Source: Chlorops oryzae
Taxonomy: Eukaryota > Arthropoda > Insecta > Diptera > Chloropidae
Assembly: GCA_020466095.1 (NCBI GenBank)
Contig: CM035809.1
Location: 6,126,723 to 6,190,722, forward strand
DNA length: 64,000 nt
Direction: 5' to 3'
Under the pieces are notes generated by a model. The model saw only the letters and a program-made list of their open reading frames with translations, had not been told where the DNA came from and ran no database searches. The stretch's first letter is position 1. Every line of letters begins with the position of its first letter. Shown here piece after piece: positions 11,076-23,274 of the stretch. The translations under genes were made by a program, and so were the position numbers.

Positions 11076-14036
11076 AATGGAGATGATTCATATTTAATCA
11101 GTTAAGTACAGTCTTAACTTTCTTTAACGAATTTCAAGGGATCGGAAAAATATTCGATATAAAGAGAATTCGTTATAAGGACGAAAAAGGCACCAAAAAT
11201 TTAGCCAGAAGCTCAGAGAAATTCGTTACAGAAAGTTTCGACTGTAATTATTTAAACATTTTGGAATTTATATCTGTCTCTTTTAAACTAAAACTTTTCG
11301 TCTGTCTTCATTTCCTCCTCCTCCTTCAAGAATGTTCCCATATCATTTTCCCATTTTCTTTAAAACTCTTCAGGGCAATTTATGTCACGACAAACGCTTG
11401 CGAAGAAAATTTCTCTTTAGTCTTCACTTCAATTTTTTGGTTCATTTCTCTTGAGCTGCGTAATGTTTGTAAAAGTACTTAATCCGGATTTGGTTGTGCT
11501 TTTTTATTGGGAAACTTTTGTCCGCACTTCCGCTGTGTGTGTTCAATAAAAACTTCTGAGGTTTGTGGAGATATTTCTTTGTAAACGACAAACTGTTTCC
11601 GGTTTCTTAAAATAAATGTTGGGATTTACTGAATTTAATTTTATATTTTAAATTTCTTTCCATCAATCACTGCACGATTTCCCTGAAGTATTTTTATTTT
11701 GAAGTGCATAACTTCCTGTGGGAACTGTCTTGTCCTTTCAGTTGCACTCCCAAAAGGTTCGGGTAAGAGGGCTCTTTTGGATGTGTATGTTAGGTGCAAA
11801 TGAAAGTGAGGGAAACATTACAGGCACAGCGTGACAGATTTAATTACCTTGGAGAATTCGAAACTAAAAACTTCTACAGAGATTTCTCAAAATATTTCCA
11901 AACTCTTTCTCTCGGTCTCCATTTGCTTGGCTTCTTCCACCCGTATATCATTTAATAGATTTTAAGGACTTTAGTTCTTAAGGATTTTGCCGAGACACTG
12001 CGGCACTTAGTCCTATTAAAAGACCTCGCGCGATAAACTCGAACATCCTGTCCCTCTTCTCTCCAAACTATTCACCTATGAATGAGTGAAGAACTTTTCA
12101 AATATCCTTGCGACGGAAACTTAAAACAAAAGAGCTACAAGATTGCAAATACTTATGAAAATAAGAACAAGAGGGAAGGAGAAGCTTGGTTTGAAAATCG
12201 GTGGGAATGCTGAGTGCTTCCATATGCTTGGGCCTAATTCAGCCATTCATTTGGGTCTAAGGAGATACGGGAACATGCACTCTATTTGATGAGCACTTTC
12301 AGCTTCCTTAACTAAGACTTTCCATTCGGCTTTGTGTGTATGTCTGATTGTTCTTGTTCATTCTGCTATTTGAGCTTGCGGCTTTTCTTTTGGTGCATTG
12401 CTATATTGGAAGCTCGTATTGTCGTACATTAAGAGAATTTTGCGGTCCTTTTTTCGTGAAGGCTGATGCTGCAATAAGGATAGGCGAAAGTGGAAATAAA
12501 GCTTAACTCACTGAAAAAAAATTGCAACTAACAACTCAGTGACTTCAAACCTTGAATAAAGTTAAGGAAAGTAGGCGTCAAAAGGGTGAGAGCGCAAGTA
12601 GAATGGGTGCCAGTTTAGTAAACTCACTAAATAAAAAATAAAAAAATAGTTTTCCATGAAAAACTTTTGAAAGTCTCACACAGGCTTCAATGACCAAATT
12701 GGTGCACCCACAAAAGTTTTTTATTTTATTAAATGAAATTAAAATCACTTCTTAATTCAATTGAAAGAGGCAGGCGGCAGAAGACAATGTTGGGACAAAT
12801 GTTCATCGAGCTTTGGGAGAGCTCCATTAAGTCCTCAAAGGAGAAAACAAGAGATAAGACCCAGAATTTTTTCCTTTAAATAAATCCTTTATACCTCATG
12901 CAACGCAAATTTTTTCTACTTCTAAGTTGTTTAAATGTCAGTCGAGCACTTCATGAAGAGGCTTAGGTCGACTGACGTCACTTGGGTTCTTAGCAAAGCA
13001 ATGGCGGCTGTGGCTTCAGCTTCGAAAATATCGAACTTTTCCGATCCTAAATGCAATCTAAAAGTCGAAGAGCAAATTTGACTTTCGTCATTGGATGCCG
13101 ATTTTATCGAAAATTATACTAAATATTTAGATTTTTCCAACAGTTTAAATAATAGATTGATCGTGGTTGTTAAAGCAATTATTTCCCCTGCCTAGCTCAG
13201 CATAAAGCCAAAGTGAATTAAGTGAGCCAATTTAATCCAAACGAATCTCTTCTCTTAAAACGTAATTTCTGCTCGTTTCTAATAGTGCTCATTAAATCAT
13301 ATTTGAATCTGTGTTCCTCTCTCATATCTAGTCAGCTGAAACGTTGATAAAATCAATACAGTTCGCGAATATTTTTCTTTTAATCCTGGCAATGTGTTTC
13401 TGGCCTCATGAGAGATTTTTAAGAACAAAAGAAATGAATAAATTAGTTATTAGGCCAATTAGTAGAGTAAATCCAGGCACAAATTGCGTATTTCCAACCA
13501 ATTTAAAACTTTGAGGGCTCTTCAAAGTTTGTTTATCCTCCCGGTTTCATTTAGTAATGCTGCGACGTATACGCGACGTTGATATGCTTTATGGCGGTTC
13601 CCACTGTAGCCGATAATACTTTTTTCCACGTTTTCGTATTTTCAGTTGTTTTTAGCAGTTGAAAGACTTCAAGATTATTTGGCATAAGCTTTCATTAATT
13701 TAAATTTCAGGAAAATCTACTTAACAAAATTTTTATATCAACGTTGCTCATACGTCAGTATTCTCTTCTTCAAAGAATGATGAAAGAAAGAATGATCAAG
13801 CAAGTGTGCACATTTTGCACCCTCGGAAATTTTCCACTTTGGTGAGTTTCTTTTGCATGAAAAATTCTTTCCACAGCTGTGGAAACTATACACAACGAAT
13901 TTGGTGAGGAAAATATGCCACATATTTTGTGGAAATTTATAAAGCCAAAGCCTACTGCGTTAATCATTTCACACACAAAAAATTAATCATAGAACCTATT
14001 TATTTAAGCTATAAGCCTACTTTACACATCTTGCGC

Positions 14037-14119
14037 ACAAGGTCGTTCAAGCAAAAGTGTAAACTTTGCTAGTGTAAAATTGGCACTTTCGAAATTCCAA
14101 ATCTGCTTGAATATCACTA
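14037..14119. mobile_element. Decayed MITE, TTCAAGC/GCTTGAATAYCAC family
   Basis: The right end GCTTGAATATCACTAATG closely matches that of the element at 16155-16271 (GCTTGAATACCACTAATG). The left end is degenerate (GTCGTTCAAGC). The interior carries AAGTGTAAAC and GTGTAAAATTGGCAC, facing each other. Too decayed for a firm boundary. Confidence 0.4.
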
Positions 14120-14555
14120 ATGATTCATCTCGAAAATTTCTCAATACGTTCATTTTGTTTGTCAAATCAAACTAAAGTTTCCCTAGTCGGCCTCCGTTGC
14201 ATAGTTAGTTGAGATGCGAGATGCTCTGGGTGCAACTTTGAGGTCGGGCGTGGATGTTAGTTGTGTAGTTGTTTTCAGGATCAGAAATTTTAGACAATCA
14301 GGACAAACATCTAGTCCTTGTATGGAAAAGTAGAATGGCCAGAAAACGACCCTTGAAAGAAACCAATGCAATATTTGCAGATAGGTAAAAATATAAAAAA
14401 TTTATTTTGACGTGATTTGGAATATCTTGGGCCATTATTCAGCCGAAGTTCAGGAAAGAAAAGAAAACCGTAATGAAAATTTATTAACTTTTTTCCATAT
14501 GAACACAAAGAGGATGTTAACAGCAGTATTGGAATGTAAAGATCGCAAATACTAT

Positions 14556-14690
14556 GGGTATTCATTCAGAGCTCGAACTTGGTGAACTTTGAGAACTCTT
14601 TAAACAGCCGTCAAAGCTTCCATGTATTTTGACAGTTAACGCAAAGAAGTTCTCAGAGTTCACTCCTTCGAGGATTCGAATGAATTCCCA
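14556..14690. repeat. Small palindromic element (MITE-like)
   Basis: Inverted arms of about 30-40 bp read TTCATTCAGAGCTCGAAC and TTGGTGAACTTTGAGAACT on the left, answered by AGTTCTCAGAGTTCAC and TTCGAGGATTCGAATGAA on the right. The interior is about 45 bp. No coding sequence, and the target duplication is not clear. Confidence 0.55.
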
Positions 14691-16122
14691 TACTATGTTT
14701 TCTGGAATCAAATGACATTAATTTCAAATACGTTATGTTTTTTGACAAATACCATTGAAATTTTGTAATTCAAAATCATGTTTAAAAAAAAAACAAATGG
14801 AACAACTGAAACGGAAAAGCCAAATGTCGCTTCCTCTGAGTGTGCCCGTATGCCAAGTGAATGCTTACATTTTTACCCCATGGGGCATTTCCCATTAATT
14901 TAAATAAACAAGAATACTTTTCTCTTTTTTCTGTTAACCGCACGGTAAATATGTGAAGCGTTAGCCACAAAAAATTATGCGGATATGTGGCTTTGCAATG
15001 GAGAGCTGTGAAAAATAAAGTGCAGAACAGAAACAACAAAATTATGTCCTTTAAACACCCTCACTCACGATCATTTATTTCTGCCAATAAATAATGGAGG
15101 CTGAGAGCTTTAATGGATTTATGTCAATTGTTTTTATTGTCGCTGCCAGGAAATGTGCGATGAAAATTTTCTGGTTTATATAAACTTCTCTACCCTCTCT
15201 TCACAAGCTTTCGATTCAATTGAAATCGTTATTTATTAACTGAAATGGCATAAATGGGGCTCTCGACATAGTCAATAAAGGCAATGAAAAGATAAAGGGG
15301 TTTGGAGTGACAAGTGACATTGTTGGGAATCCTTTGTTTGAGAAATGGCTGCATCAAATCATTTTAATGGCTGAATGAGCAAATTAAACGCAGTGATTTG
15401 TGGTGTGGTAGCAATATCAAAATGGGGACAGGAAAAATGAAATATGTCCTGCTATTTTTTGCTAATTATGGCATGAGCGGTTTCTCTCTATCAAGCAGAT
15501 CCTTGGCGAAAAAAATGTAACCGATGACCAGTGTTGTAACAGTTCCTTTTTTTTTGTACCTAGGTACAGGTACAGTTCCTTCCAAAAAAAAGGAACTAGT
15601 TCCAGATACAGGTACACAAAATTAAAAGTAACTAGGTACAAGGTACAGGTACAAAAAAGGTACTTTTCAAAATTCACTTAGTATAATTAAACTGCAGAAT
15701 TTTGTGCTGAATTCGATATGCGCCAGACAAACGTAATCTAAGTTACGCAATTTCAGAACAAAATTCAAATTGCCTCAATTTCATATGTCAAATTTGTTCT
15801 GATATTTTCTGAAATTGTGCTATTTCGATCTACGTGTGTCGCACGCATAAAGCTGTTAAAATAAAATTTAAATAAGCTTTTTTGTTAAGAAACAATTTTA
15901 GTTTTAACGTTTTCATTTCGTTGTACGCTTGGAAAGCATATAAGGCAATTTCAGAAGAGTTTAAATGCAGTTCCTGTTTTTTTTTTTTTAAAATCTTTGA
16001 TTTAAAGTTTTAATTGAACATTTTTTTTATTCTTTTATTTAATATATAGAATATATGAAAAAGTATGAACAACAATTTTATTTTATTTTACATATTTTAA
16101 AGTCATTTTTGAGTGCATCGAA

Positions 16123-16390
16123 CTATTTTTCGGTTTCTCGTAACATCAACAATAGTGGTATTCAAGCAACAGTGCAAACGCAGTGTGCAATATTTGCACT
16201 TGTCAAATTGCGTACAAAAAAAGCAGTGCAAATATTGCACACTGCGATTTGCACTGTTGCTTGAATACCACTAATGTTTCGAATAAATCGTCGCTAAGCC
16301 TGTTTCGCCTTGGCGTACAAATTTGACCCGCTGTGCTGAAAAGCCTTTCCACAGGAGCCGAAGAAGGCAATATTATTATTATAAAAGTAT
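16123..16390 (-). pseudogene. hAT transposase C-terminal dimerisation domain remnant
   Basis: The minus strand reads [15 protein letters not shown], then [12 protein letters not shown], the hallmark of the hAT dimerisation (hATC) domain at the extreme C-terminus of hAT transposases. A 117-bp MITE (16155-16271) interrupts it in the codons after FET. Ignoring that insert and one TA copy, the frame runs through LLLMLRETEK to a stop at 16123-16125. Upstream of about 16375 the frame becomes AT-rich non-coding DNA, so the catalytic and zinc-finger parts are deleted. No activity is expected. Confidence 0.88.
16155..16271. mobile_element. 117-bp MITE with TA duplication nested in the hAT
   Basis: The element is almost a perfect palindrome. 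It begins GTGGTATTCAAGCAACAGTG and ends CACTGTTGCTTGAATACCAC, with arms of about 47 bp and a loop of about 25 bp. TA lies on both sides (16153-16154 and 16272-16273), as for Tc1/mariner-type insertions. Its removal with one TA restores the hAT reading frame. Related ends occur at 14037-14119 and 63796-64000. Confidence 0.85.
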
Positions 16391-17143
16391 ATATAATCAT
16401 TAGTTAAGAGCCATATTTAAATTAATATAATTTAAAATTCCCTTTTTCCATTAAGTGTTTAACCGCGATGTTGTTCAATTGAGCGCTCAATTTTTCTCTA
16501 CCACCCCGCACTTCCTCTCTCCTATAAAGTGAGAATTGACGGTCAATATTGGCCAAGGTAGGAGCTGAGAATTTGTTATTGTGTGCGTTCCTTACGCTAC
16601 GACAATCGTTTTTGTGTTGCAAAATGTATTAAGCATTGAATAATAATGGCGAAAGTCCGTTTTAAAGATTTCGATTTTTTTTTCACATGTGAACTTGAAA
16701 CTAGGCTTTTTGGGTCTCTCTTCAGTTTGTTCGGAAATCAAAAACTATACATATTAAAAGCTTAAGAAATCATTCATTTACTCTTTTCGAACGCGTTTCC
16801 ACGTAAAAATATTTATTAGGCAAATTCTTCCACGGACGTTTTTTTCGACGTCTCAAAGCAAAAATAAACATCAAATCGTATTGTGAGCGAAAAACACCGA
16901 TTCTGAAATTTTTTAAACAAATTTCTAAACAAAATATCAAAAAAATTTTACTAATAAATATTTATTCGTGGAAATCGCGACTTAGAAAAGTACCTTTTTT
17001 AAGTACCTTTTTCGATGAAAAAGGTACAAAGGTACAGGTACTAGGTACAATTTTAAAAAGTAACTAGGTACAGGTACAAGGTACTGAAAGTTGTACCTAG
17101 GTACGGTACCTAGGTACTTGTACCTAGGTACATTACAACACTG

Positions 17144-20100
17144 CCGATGACCGCCTAAAAAGTGAATGGCTGAATGACTAAAATAAAATAAGCGAGCAGG
17201 ATTAACACGGCACAACGGATATGAGTAAGGAAAGTGATGAAATAATTCTTCCACTTTTTCAAAGGGTCTCTTCAAAGAGAGACTTCAATCTACCATCAAG
17301 TGGAACGTTTGTTCTAAAACCATCGTTTAACGAACGGTTGCATCAGATGTTGAACAAAACCCTTTCAATAACTCAATGAGCAAGCTAAATTCAGGGAGTG
17401 GCAGTGAGGTAGCATCAGGAAAATGAGCCTTTATTTTTTTCTTTTTATTGCACAAACTGTTCCTCATTAAATTCGTTTGGGGTTAAGAGTTTGTCAAAGG
17501 ACTCTTCACAATCTGCTAATTAGAATAGCTCTCCTCTTGCTTTTGTGGCAAAAAAACGTCAAGATTTCGGTTAAACATTGTCAGAGAGATTTGTGCCACA
17601 CGAAGTATTTTCGAAATTTTTCTCGAACATCCTTAGGCGTTTCGACTACCCAAATGGTATTTAAAGTATATCAACGTTTTCGTTTAAAACCAGATGTTGC
17701 TCTCGAATGAAGTGGGTCAGTTTTTATAGGCTTTAATTGTATTTGGTCTCATTAAATATTCATTACAAAAAGCCACATCAACAAAACGGTTGGCAAAACC
17801 AACAAAAACAACAGAAGAAAATAGAAAAAAAAAGAAAACAAAAGGCCAATCGTTGGCCTTGAGGATGTAAAAATGAGGAGTAAGACGTCCTGTAGGGTGC
17901 CTACAGTCATTTTGTATAGAATAAACTGCTTTCCTAATGAAGCCGAAATATCCTGCCTGCCATCTGAAAAGGAAAGTGTTTTTAACTCAACTTCCTCCAA
18001 TTCATTTTGAGACCTTTTGTAAGCCATGAAATGGCAGGGAGAACTCTTCAAAAAGATAACGTAGAGGAATATTATAAAGACAATGTGATTGAGGGGCAAC
18101 CTGCGGGGATAATGAAACTCATTTCTAGAGCCTACTTACTCAATAGGACGTGCGCAGATCCAACTGAGTCATCTGAATTCCTCAGACAGCACCAAGAAAT
18201 GAGAAGAAGTCAGTTCAGTCAACGCGGACCAGCTCAGCGAAGAGGTAATACACAGAGAAAAAAATCAACCAGAAAACTGGTTAAATCAAATGGAAAAACA
18301 TACAAGACGATTTCAACAAGGAATATTTTTATTTAAAAAAAAATTTTTTTTTTTTTAAATTAAGATTTTCCTTTTGAATCAACTATGTTTTAGGTTGAAT
18401 TGAAATGATATTTTTCAAAAATGGATTTAAATTTAAATTGATGAACTAACCACGGACATAATTGAAATGACAAGATAATTTAAAAAAAAAAATTTCTAGA
18501 ATACCTATAAAAAAGAAATGACAAAAGAAATTTAATTAACGTTCAAAGCAAATGGCCACAGAGCCCTCTGCTGAACATAAGCCCAAAAATAGGCATCTGA
18601 TGGACTTCATCCGATTTTTTTACTCCGTTGTCGTGACTGCTTTCGCAATGCTTAAAAAGTTCTAAGAAGAATACATATCTTATATGTCCTATTTTATAAA
18701 ACAAATGACAATTATACCGAACGAAAAGAAATGTAATAAAACATATTTCCTTTTAAATTAACCAAAATGTTGTTGTCTCAATAATTTTTCTTTTGAAATT
18801 TTCGTTCTTGCTCGAAAATCAAAAGGATTGTGAATATCAATGCGCATTTTTTAAGAAATCATGAAAAAGTTCGCAGTGTAGCAATCGCAGAAAATTGAAA
18901 AGTTTTGAAGAGTGAAGTGAAAAATAATTTCGTAAATAAAATGGAAGGTATCGTTGGTGCAAAGCAAACCCTACTGCATTAACGAAAACACTCAACCATA
19001 TGCATCACAAAAACACCTAAAGTCGTTGAAATGTCTCAGCAACCAATCATTTAATGCTCAAAGTTATCCCGAAAAAAAGTTTAAAGAACGAATGAGAGAT
19101 CTTTGTACTTCTGAGACGTTTTTAACGAGGTCTGGGGCAGAACAAGGCAAGTGTTAAAACCTTTAGAGGTCAATTATGAACTGATCATTACTGAAATATA
19201 ATCATTTTAACCCAATTATCGACAAATTTGTACTTTACACAATATATTATATTGTTCTAAGAGCCTCCAAGATGTCACTTCTTCGCATAAAATAGATTAT
19301 ATAGAAACATAAGCTGATATGATGAGTCAGTTCTTCAATGGCGAATATGAAAATATCTTTCTTTGTTCATTGAAAGGAGCTCAGCAAACAGCATAGAGCT
19401 GATTGTATATCGTTCTGCGTAATAGCTTCTGAAATATAAGATCTCATATCGGTGATATATTTCCCCATAAAAAGTTAATTTATTTAGCCCGCAAACATCG
19501 TTCAGAGGAATTCGAAGGAATGCGAAAATATGTCAGACACTCTGACAACTTGACAGGTAACTGTCATGTTCATGCCGTACTCCTCTTCTTTCTACTCCAT
19601 CATTAATGGGTTCCACAACTTTTAGCTAAGTTTTATGAGGTTGACTATCACGCAACCCCAAAGGCACCAGGCAGTGAAAACCCTTACTCTAACGAAAACC
19701 ATATTATCGCCCTACCTTGTACCACCCTAATTTATACATGCTCCAGCTCAAGTGAAAGAAGTGAATCTATAAAAACAAGTGGGTTAGAAGGAGGAAGAAC
19801 ATCTCACATGCACGAACACGCAAAAACAATGCTACACCAGTTTACAAATAATTATTTTTATGCCAAATTAGAAAATATAAAGAATGGGCGAATTTAAAAA
19901 AGAAGTTGTTTGCGGAATTGCTGGGAAAAATGCGTCGCCACCGAAGCATTATTACACCATGGCATAAGATAGGGTGTGCGTGCGGTGCTCTTCGACAGTC
20001 TGCTGTAGGACGTAAGTTCTCAAACTATCGCAATTAAAGCCACATACTTACTAAAGGTTTAGTTTGTGGGCTCACATTTCATGCTTTAAAAAAAGGTGCT

Positions 20101-22302
20101 CACTCAATCCTGCTTCTTTAAACTCCCATAAGCAGTCCATTCCATCGACCGCTGAGCCCGCCACTGTCCGGACTGGATAGTGCGGAAAAGAGATTTCAAT
20201 GCAATGAGCACTTTAGCTCCCTCGACTGAAACTATTCTCATGTTCCTCTTTCTGTCTGTCTATCTGAATATGTGAGTGTCTGTTCTCGTCTATTCTTCTA
20301 TTCTTATAACGAGAGGATTTTCGGCCGTTGCATCGCCTGAATGGCCACCCATATTGCTTTCTAATGGAGTTTTGTCGTCACGTGCCTCGAAGCTGCAATA
20401 GAGAAAGAAAAGATTAACGAAAAATGCGGCAGCTGCCGACTGAACTTGGTACACGCATCTCATTCCTGTGATGAATGAGGGGGTATGCTTTAATATGCAT
20501 TGTAGGCAATTTATTTTTGAAAAATCGTTAAATTGCTGGTAAAATATTGGAGCTCTAATACAGCGAAGGATGGGTATGGTGGCCCCATAAGACTTAAATT
20601 TTTCAGTAGTTCATTTATGACTGCGTTTTCCAAAAGTCTAACCTAGTGTTTTTCCTTATGCTGTGAGTAAATTCACTAGTTCTCTTCTCCGTTTGTATCT
20701 TAGCAGCAAATTTCGAAAATTTATCTTTTCGAAAGTAAGAAAATACTAATGAATTTACCGGAAACAATCCACAGGAAGCATTGAGCGATTTGAGTCAAAA
20801 CAATCGAACCTTAAAATCGAGTAATCATTGCAGGGTCAAAATCTATCTGAATAACTGTCCACTTCCAGATAATTTGAATTTCTGCAACTTCTACACAATC
20901 AGTTGAAGGCACAAAACAAACCCAAACTCAGTTCATTTTTTCTGTGCCTATATTTTAAGCTCCTCTAGCGGAATCCAGTGTCAAGTGATTCGCCCAAGAT
21001 TAAAAGAGAAATTCCAACTATAAAGAAATTTCCAAACTTTTCCAGATTGATGCGAGTGAAAGCTTTTTAAATTTTTTATGAATTTCATGAATACAAGAAA
21101 AGCAGTTTAACGCCATTTTATAATGCGATAAGAGAAAATGCTCTGCCTTCAAAAGCCAAAAGGATAAAGGCCTTAAAAAGAGGAACTAGATGAGGTAGCT
21201 TTGCTAGCAATCCTTGAGGTTATTTGAATACTTTTGGCACCCTGACTAACTAATGAGCTCACATCAAAATCGGAGCTGCAATCAACTCAAACGGAAGCTC
21301 ACGTGCCATTCATGCCTGCCGCAAACTCGCTCCAATAAATTGACAAGGTTCACAGCTAGATGATAATCAGCAAAGTTGTTATGAGGCTTGATGTAAGCGT
21401 TCATCGCTCGCCGCCGAATATGATGCAAGGACTTCACTGGATTTCAGAATTTCGGTTTATCTCACCGCATTTTCAAAATGCCAAATGAAAGGAAAAGCAA
21501 AGTGGTACATGAAGAAGTGGAATTATAATGTGAGACAGCAACGTGAGTGTGAAATTCTTGAATATAATAATTTGTGATGGTTTTCTCCTCCCTTTTATGG
21601 CCGTGTTCACATGTTTGCTTCCGCTTCCGCTTAGCCGGAAATGACTCCGGCTTCCTGTTTTTTATGCCTCTCATTAACAGCGTCGAACGCGATCTTCATT
21701 TGTTTTCAAAAATTTAAGCATTTTAAGTAGGTATACATGAGATGCTGTTGAACTAAGTTTTTCAATTACGAAATTGGTTAAGGCTTGCTGTTTGTTGTCT
21801 TTGGATCTTATCAGTCTCATACAATCATAGAAGAAACAACTTTATTGAGGCTTTACAATAAAAGGAAAATACAGTTGTCGAAAACCAGCAGTTATGTTAG
21901 CTCTAAAAGTATTAAAGCAAAATTGTTTTTGTATTTTTCTTCATCTTCAAACAGGCGTCAAAGCTATCGCCTGAATTGAGGAACACTGACCATGACCAAC
22001 TCAGTTTTAAAACTCTGGAGATATCAAGAGTGGAGATCTTTTCAAATTAACTTTTCTTTTTACTTCAATAAACGATTTAGGAGAAGAATGGCTTTAAACA
22101 AAGGGGGGGATGCAAAGAAACTAATCAACTTCAAGCCCGCACAAAGGAGAGGCAAGGCCTGAGATCAATTGATCGAATTAAAAAAGAATTAAAAGAATTA
22201 CATACTTAATTTCGATTCTTCTTATCTTTTCAATCTATTCTTTTCTTCGGTTTTGAAGAATTGAATCTAGTGCGACAATATCTTTTAATAATCAGAACGA
22301 CG
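17144..22302. other. Non-coding stretch of duplication unit 1
   Basis: No exon is supported. It aligns in blocks to unit 2 (17470-18260, 18880-18930, 19490-19820, 20180-20470, 21000-21340). The A-rich sequence near 17790-17850 is the empty counterpart of the Helentron insertion at 44796-45722. Long frames here, such as 18007-18336, are broken in the paralogous copy and are not regarded as genes. Confidence 0.6.
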
Positions 22303-23274
22303 CACAGTGGGATTTCAGCGGAAAAAATAGGATTTTTCGAACATCCTACTTTTACGATTTAGCGAATTAATCTAATAAGATAAGAAAAATCGATGTCTTT
22401 TTCAAAACACATATTTTTTATATAAACAATTAAGCTGAAGTTATAACAATTTTTCCGCCGAAAAAAAGCAAAAACTTTTGTCTAATTGGTTAGAATTTTC
22501 TGCCTGTTAAATCCGGCATTTTTCTTTAAATATAATTTTTTATGTAAATAAGATGTTTGACTTTGAAAAGGAATTGAAAATATAATTGAATAAAGAAGTG
22601 CAGGTAGACTATAAACAATTTTAACACGAAAATGACGGCCTTTTCACGTTCAATGGACAAAAGCTTTGTCGTGCTTTGTCTTCTAGTTAATAAAAAAAAA
22701 AAAAAGAAAGGGTGGAGTGTCTTCGAACAATTCTTGGAAAAAAATTTCCGACTTTCTTGATGAAGTCAATTTTTATGTCAAAAATCGTCGTGAAAATGTT
22801 TGCATAATTCAAACAAAAAAACATTGCATATTTATAGGTTGTTGTTAGTTTCTATCCTTATATAACGTCTATAAGACGCCAGCCCAATAAAAAGGCCTTG
22901 GAACTTGACTCCATTGTTAAGTAAATGAAAACCTGCAGAAGTATATTCTGCAAATTGAAACTAAAAACCTGAGTCGTGAAAAAAAAAATTTCGTAGATCC
23001 ATGTGAGGTTTCCCTAGGGACTTTCAGATTTGAATTATTTTTGGCACACGTTCATTTTTGAGCATAAATATTATTCTGACAAAGTTTAATTCAAATCGAC
23101 TGAGTGTTAGATGTAAGTAGCTGCCATACAAAACTACCAATAGGAGTCTATGGGGGTACTCCAAGGAGTGGTCCAATTTGGATGAATTTTGCTTCATATA
23201 TGAATAAAGTCAATTAAACCATGCATTCCGATTTACTTTTTTCCCCGCAAGATATATGGAGCGCTTTCACTGTG
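22303..23274. mobile_element. Transib-like non-autonomous element with CACAGTG ends
   Basis: The left end reads CACAGTGGGATTTCAGCGG and the right end GCGCTTTCACTGTG, so both termini begin with CACAGTG. The flanks carry an exact 5-bp GC-rich duplication, CGACG, at 22298-22302 and 23275-23279. Transib elements have CAC(W)ATG-type ends and 5-bp GC-rich duplications, and CACAGTG is also the heptamer of V(D)J recombination signals. The 972-bp interior has no transposase. The matching part of the inverted repeat is short, so the family assignment is an inference. Confidence 0.6.

Larger units (their letters stand above)
10166..15528. other. Non-coding stretch of duplication unit 1
   Basis: No exon or RNA gene is supported. 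Segments around 11300-12460, 13480-13760 and 14800-15060 align to unit 2. The block 12001-12200 is almost unchanged relative to 35392-35591. Small repeats inside are listed separately. Confidence 0.6.
15529..17143. mobile_element. hAT-superfamily transposon, internally deleted
   Basis: The ends are CAGTGTTGTAA and TTACAACACTG, a typical hAT inverted repeat. They are flanked by an exact 8-bp duplication CCGATGAC (15521-15528 and 17144-17151). Both subterminal regions are packed with GTACCTAGGTAC and GGTACAGGTAC motifs. A remnant of the transposase C-terminus lies on the minus strand at 16123-16390. At the matching place in unit 2 (about 44230-44270) flanking sequence continues without an insert, so it inserted after the duplication or was never in that copy. 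Confidence 0.92.

Noticed and set aside
18007..18336. Plus-strand frame of 109 codons in unit 1
   Set aside because: It opens without ATG, and the aligned sequence in unit 2 near 45920-45970 has a stop and shifts, so there is no coding conservation.
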